Source: Gemmatimonadales bacterium (lineage in GTDB: Bacteria > Gemmatimonadota > Glassbacteria > GWA2-58-10). From it: a stretch of DNA of 64,000 nt. The position numbers were made by a program, and so were the translations under genes. Below, in pieces: positions 1 through 8,212 of the stretch; position 1 is the first letter of the stretch, and each line of letters starts with the position of its first letter. The DNA lies in assembly GCA_024278175.1 (NCBI GenBank), contig JAJRTS010000002.1, positions 92,654-156,653 of the forward strand. Direction: 5' to 3'. The notes beneath the pieces were generated by a model. That model was not told the DNA's origin, searched no databases, and saw only the letters and a program-made list of their open reading frames with translations.

Positions 1-80
1 CGCAGGAAGGGTTCGGGGTGTTCGATGTGGACGGGGCCGATGTGCATTACCGCTACCACGACTACGGCTGGGAGGTCTGA
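1..80 (+). CDS. 3' end of an unidentified gene (partial)
   Basis: A frame open from base 3 reaches a TGA at 78-80 and encodes about 25 residues rich in Asp, His and Tyr, ending HDYGWEV. Such Tyr/His/Asp-rich tails occur in calcineurin-like phosphoesterases and other secreted enzymes, but 25 residues do not identify a family. The gene starts outside the window. It converges on the minus-strand FGE-like gene ending at 491. Confidence 0.4.
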   Translation, partial: QEGFGVFDVDGADVHYRYHDYGWEV

Positions 81-169
81 CAGCGGGGAAAGGGCAGCGT
101 CCGCGGCACGGTGAGCACGGAGGCTGTCATGTTGCGGTATAACCACAGTCGTTTTATAGTATTTAGAGT

Positions 170-280
170 GGCGTTGAAATAAAATTTTCAACGCCCTCGA
201 ATGAAATATTTTGTCTGGGCGGGTTGTCAAGGGCAAGACAAACCGTTTTTTACCGTTTCCGCTATTCGTTTTATTTTAAG
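170..280 (-). repeat. Dispersed palindromic repeat family A, copy 1 (truncated)
   Basis: This stretch opens with a 10-bp inverted repeat (GGCGTTGAAA at 170-179, complement at 186-195) and continues into a region closely resembling the reverse complements of 16247-16456 and 27463-27667. Shared landmarks in order are the terminal hairpin, a block like AAATATTTTG, TTGTCAAGGGCAAG, CCGTTTTTTACCG and CGTTTTATT. It lacks the far arm (GGCCCTTGACAAC in the other copies), so it is truncated near 275-280, where a gene remnant begins. The short open frame starting at 201 is repeat sequence and is not called as a gene. Confidence 0.8.
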
Positions 281-291
281 CAGGACGATGA

Positions 292-510
292 TGTCCAGGG
301 GAGGGCACCATCGATCAGTTCAAAGCCGATTTCGTCAGCAGGCAGAAAATCCTGGGTATTCCGTTGCTGCACATTTCCAGCGGATCGGCTAAAGGTGTGA
401 TCGCAATCGGGGAAAAAGCGACCGGCCTGCTGGCCGTGGGCCGGCTGGCGATGGGGCTGGTTTCCGCTGGTGCGGTCAGTATCGGCCTGATCAGCGCCGG
501 GTCCGAAGAT
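292..510 (+). pseudogene. Remnant of a pentad (GxxAx) beta-helix protein gene
   Basis: After a TGA at 289-291 the frame reads about 70 residues without a convincing start. It ends in seven tandem five-residue units beginning with Gly and carrying Ala or Ser at the fourth place (GVIAI, GEKAT, GLLAV, GRLAM, GLVSA, GAVSI, GLISA). Such regular pentads are typical of right-handed beta-helix proteins. The pattern stops at about 507, where the frame enters the antisense of the FGE-like gene ending at 491. I read this as a broken gene truncated at both ends by a rearrangement, with repeat copy 1 at its left edge. The opposite gene uses the same bases for its last residues and stop codon. Confidence 0.5.
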
Positions 511-2590
511 TGCGGGCGCAACGGAACCCCGTGTAGCTGTTGCCGCTCACCGGGTAGAGTCCATCGCGGCTGTAAAGCGAGGGCTCCTGCTGGTTCACAT
601 AGAAACTCCCGCCCCTGAACACCCGGTAGGTCCGCTGCTCGTCGCTCCAGCCATCCACCCATTCCGCCACGTTACCCGCCATGTCATGGACACCGTACGG
701 GCTGACGTCCTCGGTATATTCTCCCACCGCCCCGGCGGCGCCCCGGCCCTCGCTCCAGATGTTGGCCGCTCCCGGACGGTAGTTGTCGCCCCAGGGGTAC
801 ATCCGCTCCGAAGGCCCCATCGCGGCCAGTTCCCATTCCGGTTCGGTCGGCAGGCGCTTGCCGCACCAGGCGGCGAACGCCGCGGCGTCCTCGTAGCTCA
901 CTCCTGTCACCGGATGGTTTCCCTCGTCCTCGGCGAATTCCCCGTCTTTCCAGTGCCGGGGTGCTTTGCGCCCTGTTGCCTCGACAAAAAGGGCATATTG
1001 CCGGTTGGTGACCTCGTAGGTGTCGATATAAAATGAGTCCACCCACACCGAGTCGCCGCCGGCCACCAGCGTTGCAGCGGGTATCAGCTTCATCCCGGCC
1101 GGGATGAAGCCGAACCAGCCCTCGCGTATTTCCTGTTCCAGGGTAATGTCCTGCCCCGGCACCACAAGCACCGTATCCACCGCCGCCCCCTGGCCGGGGA
1201 TCACGGTTCGCACAACGTGCGGTCCCGGCTGAAGGCGCACCATCCGCCAGGGAGTGGTTTTACCCAGGAACGTCCCGTCCAGAACAACACTCGCGCCCGG
1301 CGGGCTGCTGGTGACCAGCACGCTGCCGGGATAGGGAACCAGCTCGATATGCAGCACGCTGTCGGCGCGCAGGTCCACGTCCACCTTGCGGCGCCAGGTC
1401 TCGTAACCCGGCTTGCGCGCGGTGATATGGTGCTCTCCCGCCGGGAAATCCTCCAGGGTCACCGTGGCCGTGCCCTCCAGCTTAAGCTCCAGGGTGTCCA
1501 CGCGCAGGCTCACATCCGGCTGGCTGGTGACAATTGTCAGCCGGCCCGTGCGACGCTCCAGCTTGAAGTCGTACTCGCGGACCTCGCCCGGCACGGCCAG
1601 GATCGAGTCCCAGACCTGCTCGTAGCCCTCCAGGCCCAGCAGCAGCTCGTGACGGCCCGCCGCCAGTTGCGGTACTTTCAGCGGAGTGCGGCCCACGTCC
1701 AGCCCGGACACTATCGCCAGCGCGCCGGGAGGGTCCGAGGTGATTGAGACCGCGCCGAAGCCCTGATGTTCCAGTTCGGGCACCTCCCCGCTTCTGCGCG
1801 AGCTTGCCAGCAGTTCATCCGCTCCGCCGGGCGAGAGCACCGTGGCGCCCACCCCGAACCAGCGCGAGGAACTCTCCAGCAGCGGCACCAGCGCGCAACG
1901 GTTCCCTCGGGGTTGCTCGGCCCTGTAGCGCGCGCTGCGGACCCGCTTGGACTCAAATCCCCGTGCTCCGGGTTCCAGGTCGGCCACTGTCAGTTCCTGC
2001 CCCGGCAGCACGCCGTCGTCCAGGCCGATATCGGCGATCAACGTGTCGCCCCGCTGCTCGATCACTCGTCCCGCCAGCGGAAAATAGGCCAGCACTCTGC
2101 GCGCAAGCGTGGCTGCCGCCGCAGCTATCGTGGAAACCCCGCCGGTGTGCTCCACTGTCTCGGCGGCAAGCACGCGGCCGGTTTCGCCGTCCACTATCCG
2201 CGCGGCCAGGATAATCGCGTCCCCCGGCGTGGAAACCGACCCGGTGAGCACGTAGCGGCTTTCCAGCAGCTCGCCCAGCCGGCGCAGGCTGCCCTCGCGG
2301 AACAGGTCGCGCCAGCGCACGCTCTGGCGCTGGATACGGTAGAGCCTGCCGGTCTCCTCCAGCACGGAAAGGCGGCTGGAACGGGCCAGCTCATTGCGCA
2401 CCAGCTCGCTTACGGTGGCGGCCAGCGCCCCGGCCGTGCCGATCGCCTCGAATTGCTGTACCGACAGCAATACTTTGGGCTGGGATGACTGAGCGGGACA
2501 GGTATTTACGGACAGGAATAACAGGAAGATAAAAATCCCCGGCAGCGGAAGAATGTATCTGGTATCAGCTTTCATCGTCATTCTCTTCAC
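491..2590 (-). CDS. Secreted TolB/FlgO-like - PEGA x3 - formylglycine-generating-enzyme-like protein
   Basis: A 699-residue envelope protein with an N-terminal hydrophobic export segment (residues ~8-33). Residues ~38-150 resemble the TolB/CsgG/FlgO nucleotide-binding-like fold (KVLLSVQQFEAIG...YVLTGSVS). Three PEGA domains follow (~279-345, 349-417, 421-487), recognisable by GALAIVSGLDVGRTP and GASVVLDGTFLGKTTP; PEGA domains usually bind surface carbohydrate. Residues ~495-695 form an FGE/SUMF1-like domain (YEVTNRQYALFV, RLPTEPEWELAA, GNVAEWVDG, FRGGSF, GFRCAR). The catalytic cysteines that follow GGSF in true sulfatase-modifying enzymes are absent (GGSFYVNQ), so it is probably structural or binding. 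The GTG at 2590 gives the longest frame; ATG at 2581 or 2575 is equally possible. It is last in an operon with the two LPP20-like genes. Its last residues and stop lie in the gene remnant at 292-510. Confidence 0.85.
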   Translation of the reverse strand: MKRMTMKADTRYILPLPGIFIFLLFLSVNTCPAQSSQPKVLLSVQQFEAIGTAGALAATVSELVRNELARSSRLSVLEETGRLYRIQRQSVRWRDLFREGSLRRLGELLESRYVLTGSVSTPGDAIILAARIVDGETGRVLAAETVEHTGGVSTIAAAAATLARRVLAYFPLAGRVIEQRGDTLIADIGLDDGVLPGQELTVADLEPGARGFESKRVRSARYRAEQPRGNRCALVPLLESSSRWFGVGATVLSPGGADELLASSRRSGEVPELEHQGFGAVSITSDPPGALAIVSGLDVGRTPLKVPQLAAGRHELLLGLEGYEQVWDSILAVPGEVREYDFKLERRTGRLTIVTSQPDVSLRVDTLELKLEGTATVTLEDFPAGEHHITARKPGYETWRRKVDVDLRADSVLHIELVPYPGSVLVTSSPPGASVVLDGTFLGKTTPWRMVRLQPGPHVVRTVIPGQGAAVDTVLVVPGQDITLEQEIREGWFGFIPAGMKLIPAATLVAGGDSVWVDSFYIDTYEVTNRQYALFVEATGRKAPRHWKDGEFAEDEGNHPVTGVSYEDAAAFAAWCGKRLPTEPEWELAAMGPSERMYPWGDNYRPGAANIWSEGRGAAGAVGEYTEDVSPYGVHDMAGNVAEWVDGWSDEQRTYRVFRGGSFYVNQQEPSLYSRDGLYPVSGNSYTGFRCARNLRTRR

Positions 2591-2623
2591 TCTGCCCGGG
2601 GGCGGTAGCGGGAAATGGATTTG

Positions 2624-3775
2624 TCAGAAAGATCCGTGGGCGTTGGCGCTGCCCTCCCCGGCCAGTTGGTAATCGAATCGCTCCATGGCCTGCGCGGCGA
2701 ACTGCGTGAACACCTCGGTGTTCAGTTTGCGCATGGCGTCCAGCGCGGCGCGCTCCGGGTCGGCCCCGAAACCTTTGACAGGGTATTCAGCCGAAAAAAG
2801 AATATCACGGTCCCGCGGATCGCGGATGCTCAGGGCGGCGTGCCAGCGGCTGAAATAAAATCCCGGCTGCATCCGGTAGGCGTTCAGTTCACTCAGCCTC
2901 ACGCTGACAACGCTCAGCGCGCCGGCGGCGGCGGCCTCGGTGCCGCGCTCCACGGCGAACCCCTTGTTCCGCAACGCACTCTCCAGCGCATGCGACATGG
3001 CCTGTCCGTCCCGGCCGGCGCCATCGGGGAATTCTATAACCCCTACGCTCACTCTGCGCAAGGGTACGCTGAGTTCACGGGCACAATCCACAAGCCGCTG
3101 ACGGACCACCGCCAGGCGGCTGGAAGTGGAGGGATCGGCCACCACACTTGGCGTGCCCGTTATTTCAAGGCCCCGGGCTACACGCCCCCAGGCTCGCTCG
3201 CTGAATCCTGAAGCGGCCAGCCGCCGGCCCTGGGCCAGCAGCTTTTCGGCTGTAGATACCCGTGCCTGGCCGAGCTGTTCCAGGCGGTCGGACTCGTTTT
3301 GCAGCGATTCCACGGGGTAGCGGGCAAGTACGTGTGCGTTCCAACTGTTTTTCACCGAGTTACCCTCTTGGGCGGTCTGTTTTTCGTAGTAAGTTTCAAT
3401 CCGCTTGAGTCCGACAATCCTGCTGTCCCCGGCCAGCTTGATCCTGTCGGTAAGCAGCAGGCCGGCCTGGCTGCGGACGCGCTCGTAGTTGAACGAGGCC
3501 TCCAGCCCTATCAGCGAGACTATCTGGCGGATAATATCGGCGGCGGCGTCGTTCTCGGCGGCCTCCAGGCTGGCTGCCCCGCCGGCGCGGCCCACAAAGT
3601 AGAGATAGCGCCCGTCCGTCTCGGGCGGGCGCACTGTCCAGCCGGGCGCGGAGCGATGGGAGCGCTCCACCACCTTCGGGTTGCCCGCCCCTTCGGCGGC
3701 AACGGCCGCTGTCAGCCCCGCCACGGCCAGCAGCAGCAGCCGGCGGTTGCAGGTAAATCGAAATCTGCCCGGCAT
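2624..3775 (-). CDS. Secreted LPP20-like protein
   Basis: Encodes 383 residues with a cleavable signal peptide (CNRRLLLLAVAGLTAAVAA). After it, a W-x-x-x-PP-x(n)-YLYFVGRAGG motif and an Ala/Asp-rich segment resemble the LPP20/FlgP-like domain found in tumour-associated lipoproteins and flagellar outer-membrane accessory proteins. A second domain (~260-380) resembles the FlgT/TolB-like fold (VSVGVIEFPDGAG). I prefer the ATG at 3775, preceded by GGGAGGGAGAAAGGGCAG; an upstream TTG at 3826 overlaps the preceding stop by four bases (TTGA). The gene is second of three in an envelope operon. Substrate and partners are unknown; the family assignment is from motif memory only. Confidence 0.75.
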   Translation of the reverse strand: MPGRFRFTCNRRLLLLAVAGLTAAVAAEGAGNPKVVERSHRSAPGWTVRPPETDGRYLYFVGRAGGAASLEAAENDAAADIIRQIVSLIGLEASFNYERVRSQAGLLLTDRIKLAGDSRIVGLKRIETYYEKQTAQEGNSVKNSWNAHVLARYPVESLQNESDRLEQLGQARVSTAEKLLAQGRRLAASGFSERAWGRVARGLEITGTPSVVADPSTSSRLAVVRQRLVDCARELSVPLRRVSVGVIEFPDGAGRDGQAMSHALESALRNKGFAVERGTEAAAAGALSVVSVRLSELNAYRMQPGFYFSRWHAALSIRDPRDRDILFSAEYPVKGFGADPERAALDAMRKLNTEVFTQFAAQAMERFDYQLAGEGSANAHGSF

Positions 3776-3822
3776 CTGCCCTTTCTCCCTCCCGCGCGTA
3801 ACGTCACCCGCGTCGATAGCCG

Positions 3823-4425
3823 TCAATACGTGGGCAGGCCCTTATCCAGACCCTCTAACACTTCCCGGGCCTGGGCGTTGCTCTGCGCCCGCCCGACGGC
3901 GTTGGATTCACGGGCGGCCAGGGCCACGGCCTTGTCGTACTCGCTCCTGGGGTAGCGCACCAGGGTGTAGACGTTGAAGAAATAGCGGATGCCGCCGGGA
4001 GTGTAGCGCTCCACTTTTTCGGTGTAGCTCTCCAACTCCTTGACCCCGCTGGCGACGGTTTTGCTCAGGATTTTAAGCCCGTCCTCGGTGACGCTGCCCA
4101 CATCCTCGCGGCTTTCGGCCAGGCCGGTTTCCACTCTGGCTTTCTTGTAGTCGATCAGCCCCTGGGCCTGGATCATCTCCAGCACCTGGCGGATGGCGTT
4201 GCTGCGCGCGTCTGTCAGGCCGTCCTCCAGCGAGAGGGCTCCGGTCTTAAAGCCGCGGAAGAAGTAAAACTCGTCGCTTTCGCCGGGGATTTTCTTGACC
4301 CAGCCCGGTTTGTTCCCGCTGTTTTCGATTATCCTCTCGCTGCCGACAACGCTGAGCTGTTGGCGGCTGCAACCGGTGGCGATAACACCGGCGATCATTA
4401 CCGCGATCAGGATTCTGAACATCAT
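3823..4425 (-). CDS. LPP20-like lipoprotein
   Basis: A 200-residue lipoprotein with a lipobox (VIATGCS, Cys near residue 19). The mature part has the same PGWVKKIP...FYFFRGFKTGA pattern and an Ala/Asp-rich helix as the downstream gene, so the two look like diverged paralogues of the LPP20 type. It heads the operon 3823 - 2624 - 491. A GGGAGGA motif lies directly before two adjacent ATGs (4425 and 4422); spacing favours the second. Likely anchored in the outer membrane facing the periplasm. No enzymatic motif is visible. Confidence 0.8.
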   Translation of the reverse strand: MMFRILIAVMIAGVIATGCSRQQLSVVGSERIIENSGNKPGWVKKIPGESDEFYFFRGFKTGALSLEDGLTDARSNAIRQVLEMIQAQGLIDYKKARVETGLAESREDVGSVTEDGLKILSKTVASGVKELESYTEKVERYTPGGIRYFFNVYTLVRYPRSEYDKAVALAARESNAVGRAQSNAQAREVLEGLDKGLPTY

Positions 4426-4678
4426 TCCTCCCAGGTGAAAATATTTAGGGGATACCAGAACTTTGCTTACTTAACGAAAGAGCAAGAGATATGCCACCCC
4501 GAAGCGGTGGACGGTGGGTGCGGAAAACGGTTTGCCGTTGCGGGGTTAGCCCCGGCCGCGAATTGCATTTTCGCCGATGGCCGGGTAAGATTAGCCGCGA
4601 GTGGTATAAATTTCCGCCCCCATGAATTCTTCTTCCATATATCGCGAAACCGGGGAGCGGTACTGCAAAAAAATCGGC
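4426..4678. other. Intergenic region between divergent operons
   Basis: Holds the 5' region of the minus-strand LPP20 operon. Two small hairpin-capable stretches are visible: AACGG-TTTG-CCGTT near 4529-4542 and CCACC/GGTGG near 4496-4512. No open frame with a ribosome-binding site was found. Confidence 0.4.
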
Positions 4679-4707
4679 TTGCCAACGGGGGAGCCATCCT
4701 GTATTAT
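4679..4707 (+). promoter_or_regulatory. Sigma-70-type promoter for the oxoacid oxidoreductase operon
   Basis: TTGCCA at 4679-4684 and TATTAT at 4702-4707 are separated by exactly 17 bases. The expected start of transcription would leave a leader of about 55 bases before the TTG start codon at 4770. It is a sequence match only. Confidence 0.55.
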
Positions 4708-4769
4708 TCGCATTGCTAAGTTGGACTGGAGCCAGCGACAAACGCGGACAATGAGCCGAGGTAAGGGCT

Positions 4770-5330
4770 TTGACGGAAATAATAATCCACGGACGAGGCG
4801 GCCAGGGCGCGGTGGCCGCCGCCCACGTACTTGCAATGGCGCTGTTTGCCGAGGGCAAGTACGTGCAGGCTTTCCCCCATTTCGGTGTCGAGCGGCGAGG
4901 CGCGCCGGTGGCCTCGTTCGTCCGTTTCGACAAGCAGCCGATTGAACTCCGCTGTCACATTTACCATCCAGATTACGTTATCATACTTGATCCCACGCTT
5001 TCAGATTAGGCGGCGGTTGCCAAGGGGCTTGTGCCCGGGTGCTCGGTGTTGCTCAATGCGCCGGGTGGCCCCGAGGAACTGGAACAGTTCGGCGCATTTC
5101 GCACCGCCACGGTGGATGCCAGTTCAATCGCGCTCCGGCACAGGCTGGGGCAGCCCGCCAACCCGATTGTCAACACGGCAATCCTGGGGGCGTTCGCCCG
5201 GTTTTCAGCCGTGGTGGCCCTGGACAGTGTAATCAAGGCGGTGCTGGAACTGATCAAGCGCAAGCAGGACGCGAATGTAGCCGCGGTACGGGCTTCCTAC
5301 GACAGCCTCCGCCTGGCGGCGGAAGCTTGA
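4770..5330 (+). pseudogene. porG: 2-oxoacid:ferredoxin oxidoreductase gamma subunit, interrupted by in-frame TAG
   Basis: The frame starts at TTG 4770 behind GAGGTAAGGG and reads a canonical gamma-subunit N-terminus ([13 protein letters not shown], then [14 protein letters not shown]). Codon 80 (5007-5009) is TAG, and the same frame then continues for another ~106 codons with normal family sequence (NPIVNTAILGAFARFS) to TGA at 5328-5330. Total length of about 186 residues is normal for the family. There is no frameshift, so one base change explains the break. Gamma is essential to the heterotetramer, and the other three subunits downstream are intact; this makes an assembly or sequencing error, a very recent mutation, or readthrough the main options. 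No free-standing downstream start with a good Shine-Dalgarno is obvious. Confidence 0.85.
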
Positions 5331-5357
5331 CCAGCAGGTGGTGCGAGAGGTGATTTA

Positions 5358-7040
5358 TTGAGTTCCAGGCAGGATAAAAATAAGCGGCAGTCCCTTCCCG
5401 AAGTCTCCGCCAGTACATCGGATATGAGCTGGAACCACACCGGAGACTGGAGTTTTATTGCCCCGGTTTATGCAAGCCGCACGGCCCCGTGCGCGGTGAA
5501 ATGTCCGCTCAGGGTGCCGGTCAACGACTATATGCACCTGGTCAACGAGGGGCGGCACCGCGAGGCGTGGCAGATTCTGGCGGCAGCCAACCCGCTGCCT
5601 TCGGTAACGGGCCGGGTCTGCTACCACGACTGCGAGAACGGCTGCAACCGGGCCGGGTTCGACGAGACGCTGAACATCCACGCTATCGAACGTTTCCTGG
5701 GTGACACGGCGATAGAAAAGGGCTGGGAGCTGCCCGTGCCGCCGGCGGACGCAGCGCCCGCGCCGGTGGCGATCCTGGGCAGCGGTCCGGCGGGCCTGGG
5801 CTGCGCTTACGCCCTGCGTCTGGCCGGTTACCCGGTGGAGATATTCGAGCGCGAAACCAGCCCCGGCGGGATGCTGATGGTGGGTGTGCCCGAGTTCCGC
5901 ATGCCGCGCAAGCTGCTCGCTGCCGAGCTGACCCGTCTGGAGCGGATCGGGGTCAGGTTCCGCTGCGGGGAGAAGGTGGAGGACATTAAGAGTATCAGCC
6001 AGCAGGTGATGGGCGTGTTCCTGGCCAGCGGCGCACATGGTTCGCGCGATGCCGGGGTGGCGGGGGCGGACCTGGAAGGCGTGCATTTCGGCCTGGACTA
6101 CCTGAAAGCCTACAACGGCGGCAAACCCCATGACACCGGCGGCAGGGTGGCAGTGATCGGCGGAGGCAACACCAGCATCGATGTGGCCCGCGCCAGCCGT
6201 CGCCTGGGAGCCGAGGTGGACCTCTATTACCGTCGCACGGAAGCCGAGATGCCGGCCCATCCCGAGGAGCTCGAGGAAGCCCGCGCCGAGGGCGTGCGGT
6301 TTCATTTCCAAGTGGCCCCGGAAGAAATTTTTGCTGATTCAGATGGTAATGGGAGACGGGTCGGGAGTGTGCGCCTGATCCGTATGGAGCAGGGGGAGCC
6401 CGACGAGAGCGGGAGGGCGCGGCCCGTGCCGGTGGCGGGCAGCGGTTTTGAGGTGGAGGCCGCCACGGTGGTGTTCGCAATCGGCGAGCAGCCTGAGTTT
6501 GATTACCTCAGGGGCGACGGGGCGCTGAACGGTGGACGGCTGGCCGTGGACGCTTTCGGGCGCACGAGCATCCCCGGCGTGTTCGCCGGCGGAGATATCG
6601 TTCCCGGCGAGAATTCGGTGAGCCACGCCCTGGCCGATGGGATAGCAGCCGGGCGCAACATGGCCGCCATGCTCCGGAGTTTCGGCCCGGAAAACCTGAA
6701 AAAAGCGCTTGATGAGGGAGTCCCGGCCGAAAAGATCAATTTCGATTATTTTACCAAAGCGCCGCGGATTGAGCCGGCAACCAGTCTTAAGGCCAACCCC
6801 GCTGGAACCGATGAGGCCAGCGCCACGCTGGCCGACGCCGCCGCCCGCGAGGAAGCGGGCCGGTGCTTTAGCTGCGGGACCTGCACTGACTGCGACGTCT
6901 GCCTGGTGTTCTGCCCAGATCTGGCGATCCGCCGTAGCGAGGGCTCCTACGTGGTGCGGACCGAATACTGCAAGGGCTGCGGCATCTGCGCCGAGGAATG
7001 CCCGCGCGGGGTGATCTCGATGGAGAGGAAGGACAAGTGA
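5358..7040 (+). CDS. GltD-like FAD/NAD(P)H oxidoreductase fused to 2[4Fe-4S] ferredoxin (delta-type subunit)
   Basis: A 560-residue protein starting at TTG 5358 after GAGAGGTGA. Residues ~40-115 carry an N-terminal Cys cluster (CAVKCPL, CYHDCENGCNR) like the small subunit of glutamate synthase. Two Rossmann nucleotide-binding motifs follow: AILGSGPAGLGCAYAL (FAD) and VAVIGGGNTSIDVA (NAD(P)), then the FAGGDIVPG FAD motif. The C-terminus has two ferredoxin clusters (CFSCGTCTDCDVCLVFCP and CKGCGICAEECP). Lying between the gamma and alpha genes, it replaces the small delta ferredoxin and probably links the oxoacid oxidoreductase directly to NAD(P)H. Its stop overlaps the GTG start of the next gene (GTGA). 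Confidence 0.92.
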   Translation: MSSRQDKNKRQSLPEVSASTSDMSWNHTGDWSFIAPVYASRTAPCAVKCPLRVPVNDYMHLVNEGRHREAWQILAAANPLPSVTGRVCYHDCENGCNRAGFDETLNIHAIERFLGDTAIEKGWELPVPPADAAPAPVAILGSGPAGLGCAYALRLAGYPVEIFERETSPGGMLMVGVPEFRMPRKLLAAELTRLERIGVRFRCGEKVEDIKSISQQVMGVFLASGAHGSRDAGVAGADLEGVHFGLDYLKAYNGGKPHDTGGRVAVIGGGNTSIDVARASRRLGAEVDLYYRRTEAEMPAHPEELEEARAEGVRFHFQVAPEEIFADSDGNGRRVGSVRLIRMEQGEPDESGRARPVPVAGSGFEVEAATVVFAIGEQPEFDYLRGDGALNGGRLAVDAFGRTSIPGVFAGGDIVPGENSVSHALADGIAAGRNMAAMLRSFGPENLKKALDEGVPAEKINFDYFTKAPRIEPATSLKANPAGTDEASATLADAAAREEAGRCFSCGTCTDCDVCLVFCPDLAIRRSEGSYVVRTEYCKGCGICAEECPRGVISMERKDK

Positions 7041-8194
7041 GGGCGCTCATTACAGGCAACGAGGCGGTATCAACGGCCGTGCGTCTGGCGCGGGTGGAAC
7101 TTATCGCCGCCTATCCGATTACCCCCCAGACCAGCATCTCCGAAAAGCTGAGCCAGTATTGCAGCGAGGGTACGCTGGACGCGGATTTTGTCAAGGTGGA
7201 GAGCGAACATAGCGCCATGGCCACTGTTATCGGCGCGGCCAGCACGGGCGTGCGCACGTTTACCGCCACCAGCAGCCAGGGCCTGGCCCTGATGCACGAG
7301 CTGCTGCACTGGTCGAGTGGGGCGCGCTTGCCGATAGTGATGGCCAACGTGAACCGCGCGCTGGGCGCACCGTGGAATATCTGGGGCGACCAGAGCGACA
7401 GCCTGGCTCAGCGCGACACAGGCTGGCTTCAGTTTTACTGCGAGAGCTGCCAGGAGGTGCTGGACACCACCCTGATGGCGTTTGCCGTGGCCGAGAGAGT
7501 GAACACGCCGGTGATGGTTATGTTAGATGGGTTTATCCTGAGCCACACCGCCGAGCCGGTTCAGATCCCGGAGCCCGACGCGGTGGACTCGCTGCTGGGC
7601 GGCGGGCCAAGCCCTCCCGCGCTGGTCGATCCGGAGAACCCGCGCACACTGCACGCGGTTACCAGCCCGGACCATTTTATGGAGTTCAAGCATCACCAGT
7701 TTCAGGCGGCGGCCGGGGCGGAAAAGGTGTCCGTAGAAGTTGCAGAGGAATTCGGCAAAATATTCGGGCGCAATTACCCTGGAACGGAAGAATTCATGTG
7801 CGGGGACGCCGAGACGATCCTGGTTGCCAGCGGCACGGCCGCCGGCACGGTGCGCCATGTGGTGCGCAAGTACCGCGAGCAGGGCAAAAAAGTGGGCATG
7901 ATGCGCGTGCGGATGTTCCGGCCCTATCCGTTCGACGAGGTAAGGCGGATAGTGAGCGGGGCAAAGCGGGTGGCCGTGCTGGAGCGGGCGATATCCCCGG
8001 GCAGCGAGGGGACTATGGCCCAGGAACTTCGCTCGGCCGCGTACAGTGCGGGCGGTGGCCCGCAGGTCTATGACTTTGTGGCCGGCCTGGGCGGGCGGGA
8101 TATCGTGCCGGAGGATATCGAGCGGATGCTGGAGCTGGTGGAGAATGGCGCCGACAAGCTGCAGCGAGTCAACTGGCTGGGGCTGAAGGAATAG
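7037..8194 (+). CDS. porA: 2-oxoacid:ferredoxin oxidoreductase alpha subunit
   Basis: 385 residues from GTG 7037, which overlaps the previous stop by four bases and is preceded by GGAGAGGAAGGA. Family signatures are visible: an N-terminal TGNEAVSTAVRLA, the pyrimidine-binding AAYPITPQTSISEKL, the VKVESEHSAMA segment with its conserved Glu, and TATSSQGLALM. The C-terminal transketolase-like domain reads MMRVRMFRPYPF. It resembles pyruvate synthase alpha most closely, but 2-oxoisovalerate or 2-oxoglutarate cannot be excluded. The stop is TAG, with a TGA nine bases further in frame. Confidence 0.93.
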   Translation: MRALITGNEAVSTAVRLARVELIAAYPITPQTSISEKLSQYCSEGTLDADFVKVESEHSAMATVIGAASTGVRTFTATSSQGLALMHELLHWSSGARLPIVMANVNRALGAPWNIWGDQSDSLAQRDTGWLQFYCESCQEVLDTTLMAFAVAERVNTPVMVMLDGFILSHTAEPVQIPEPDAVDSLLGGGPSPPALVDPENPRTLHAVTSPDHFMEFKHHQFQAAAGAEKVSVEVAEEFGKIFGRNYPGTEEFMCGDAETILVASGTAAGTVRHVVRKYREQGKKVGMMRVRMFRPYPFDEVRRIVSGAKRVAVLERAISPGSEGTMAQELRSAAYSAGGGPQVYDFVAGLGGRDIVPEDIERMLELVENGADKLQRVNWLGLKE

Positions 8195-8212
8195 GAAATC
8201 AAGTGAGGAACC

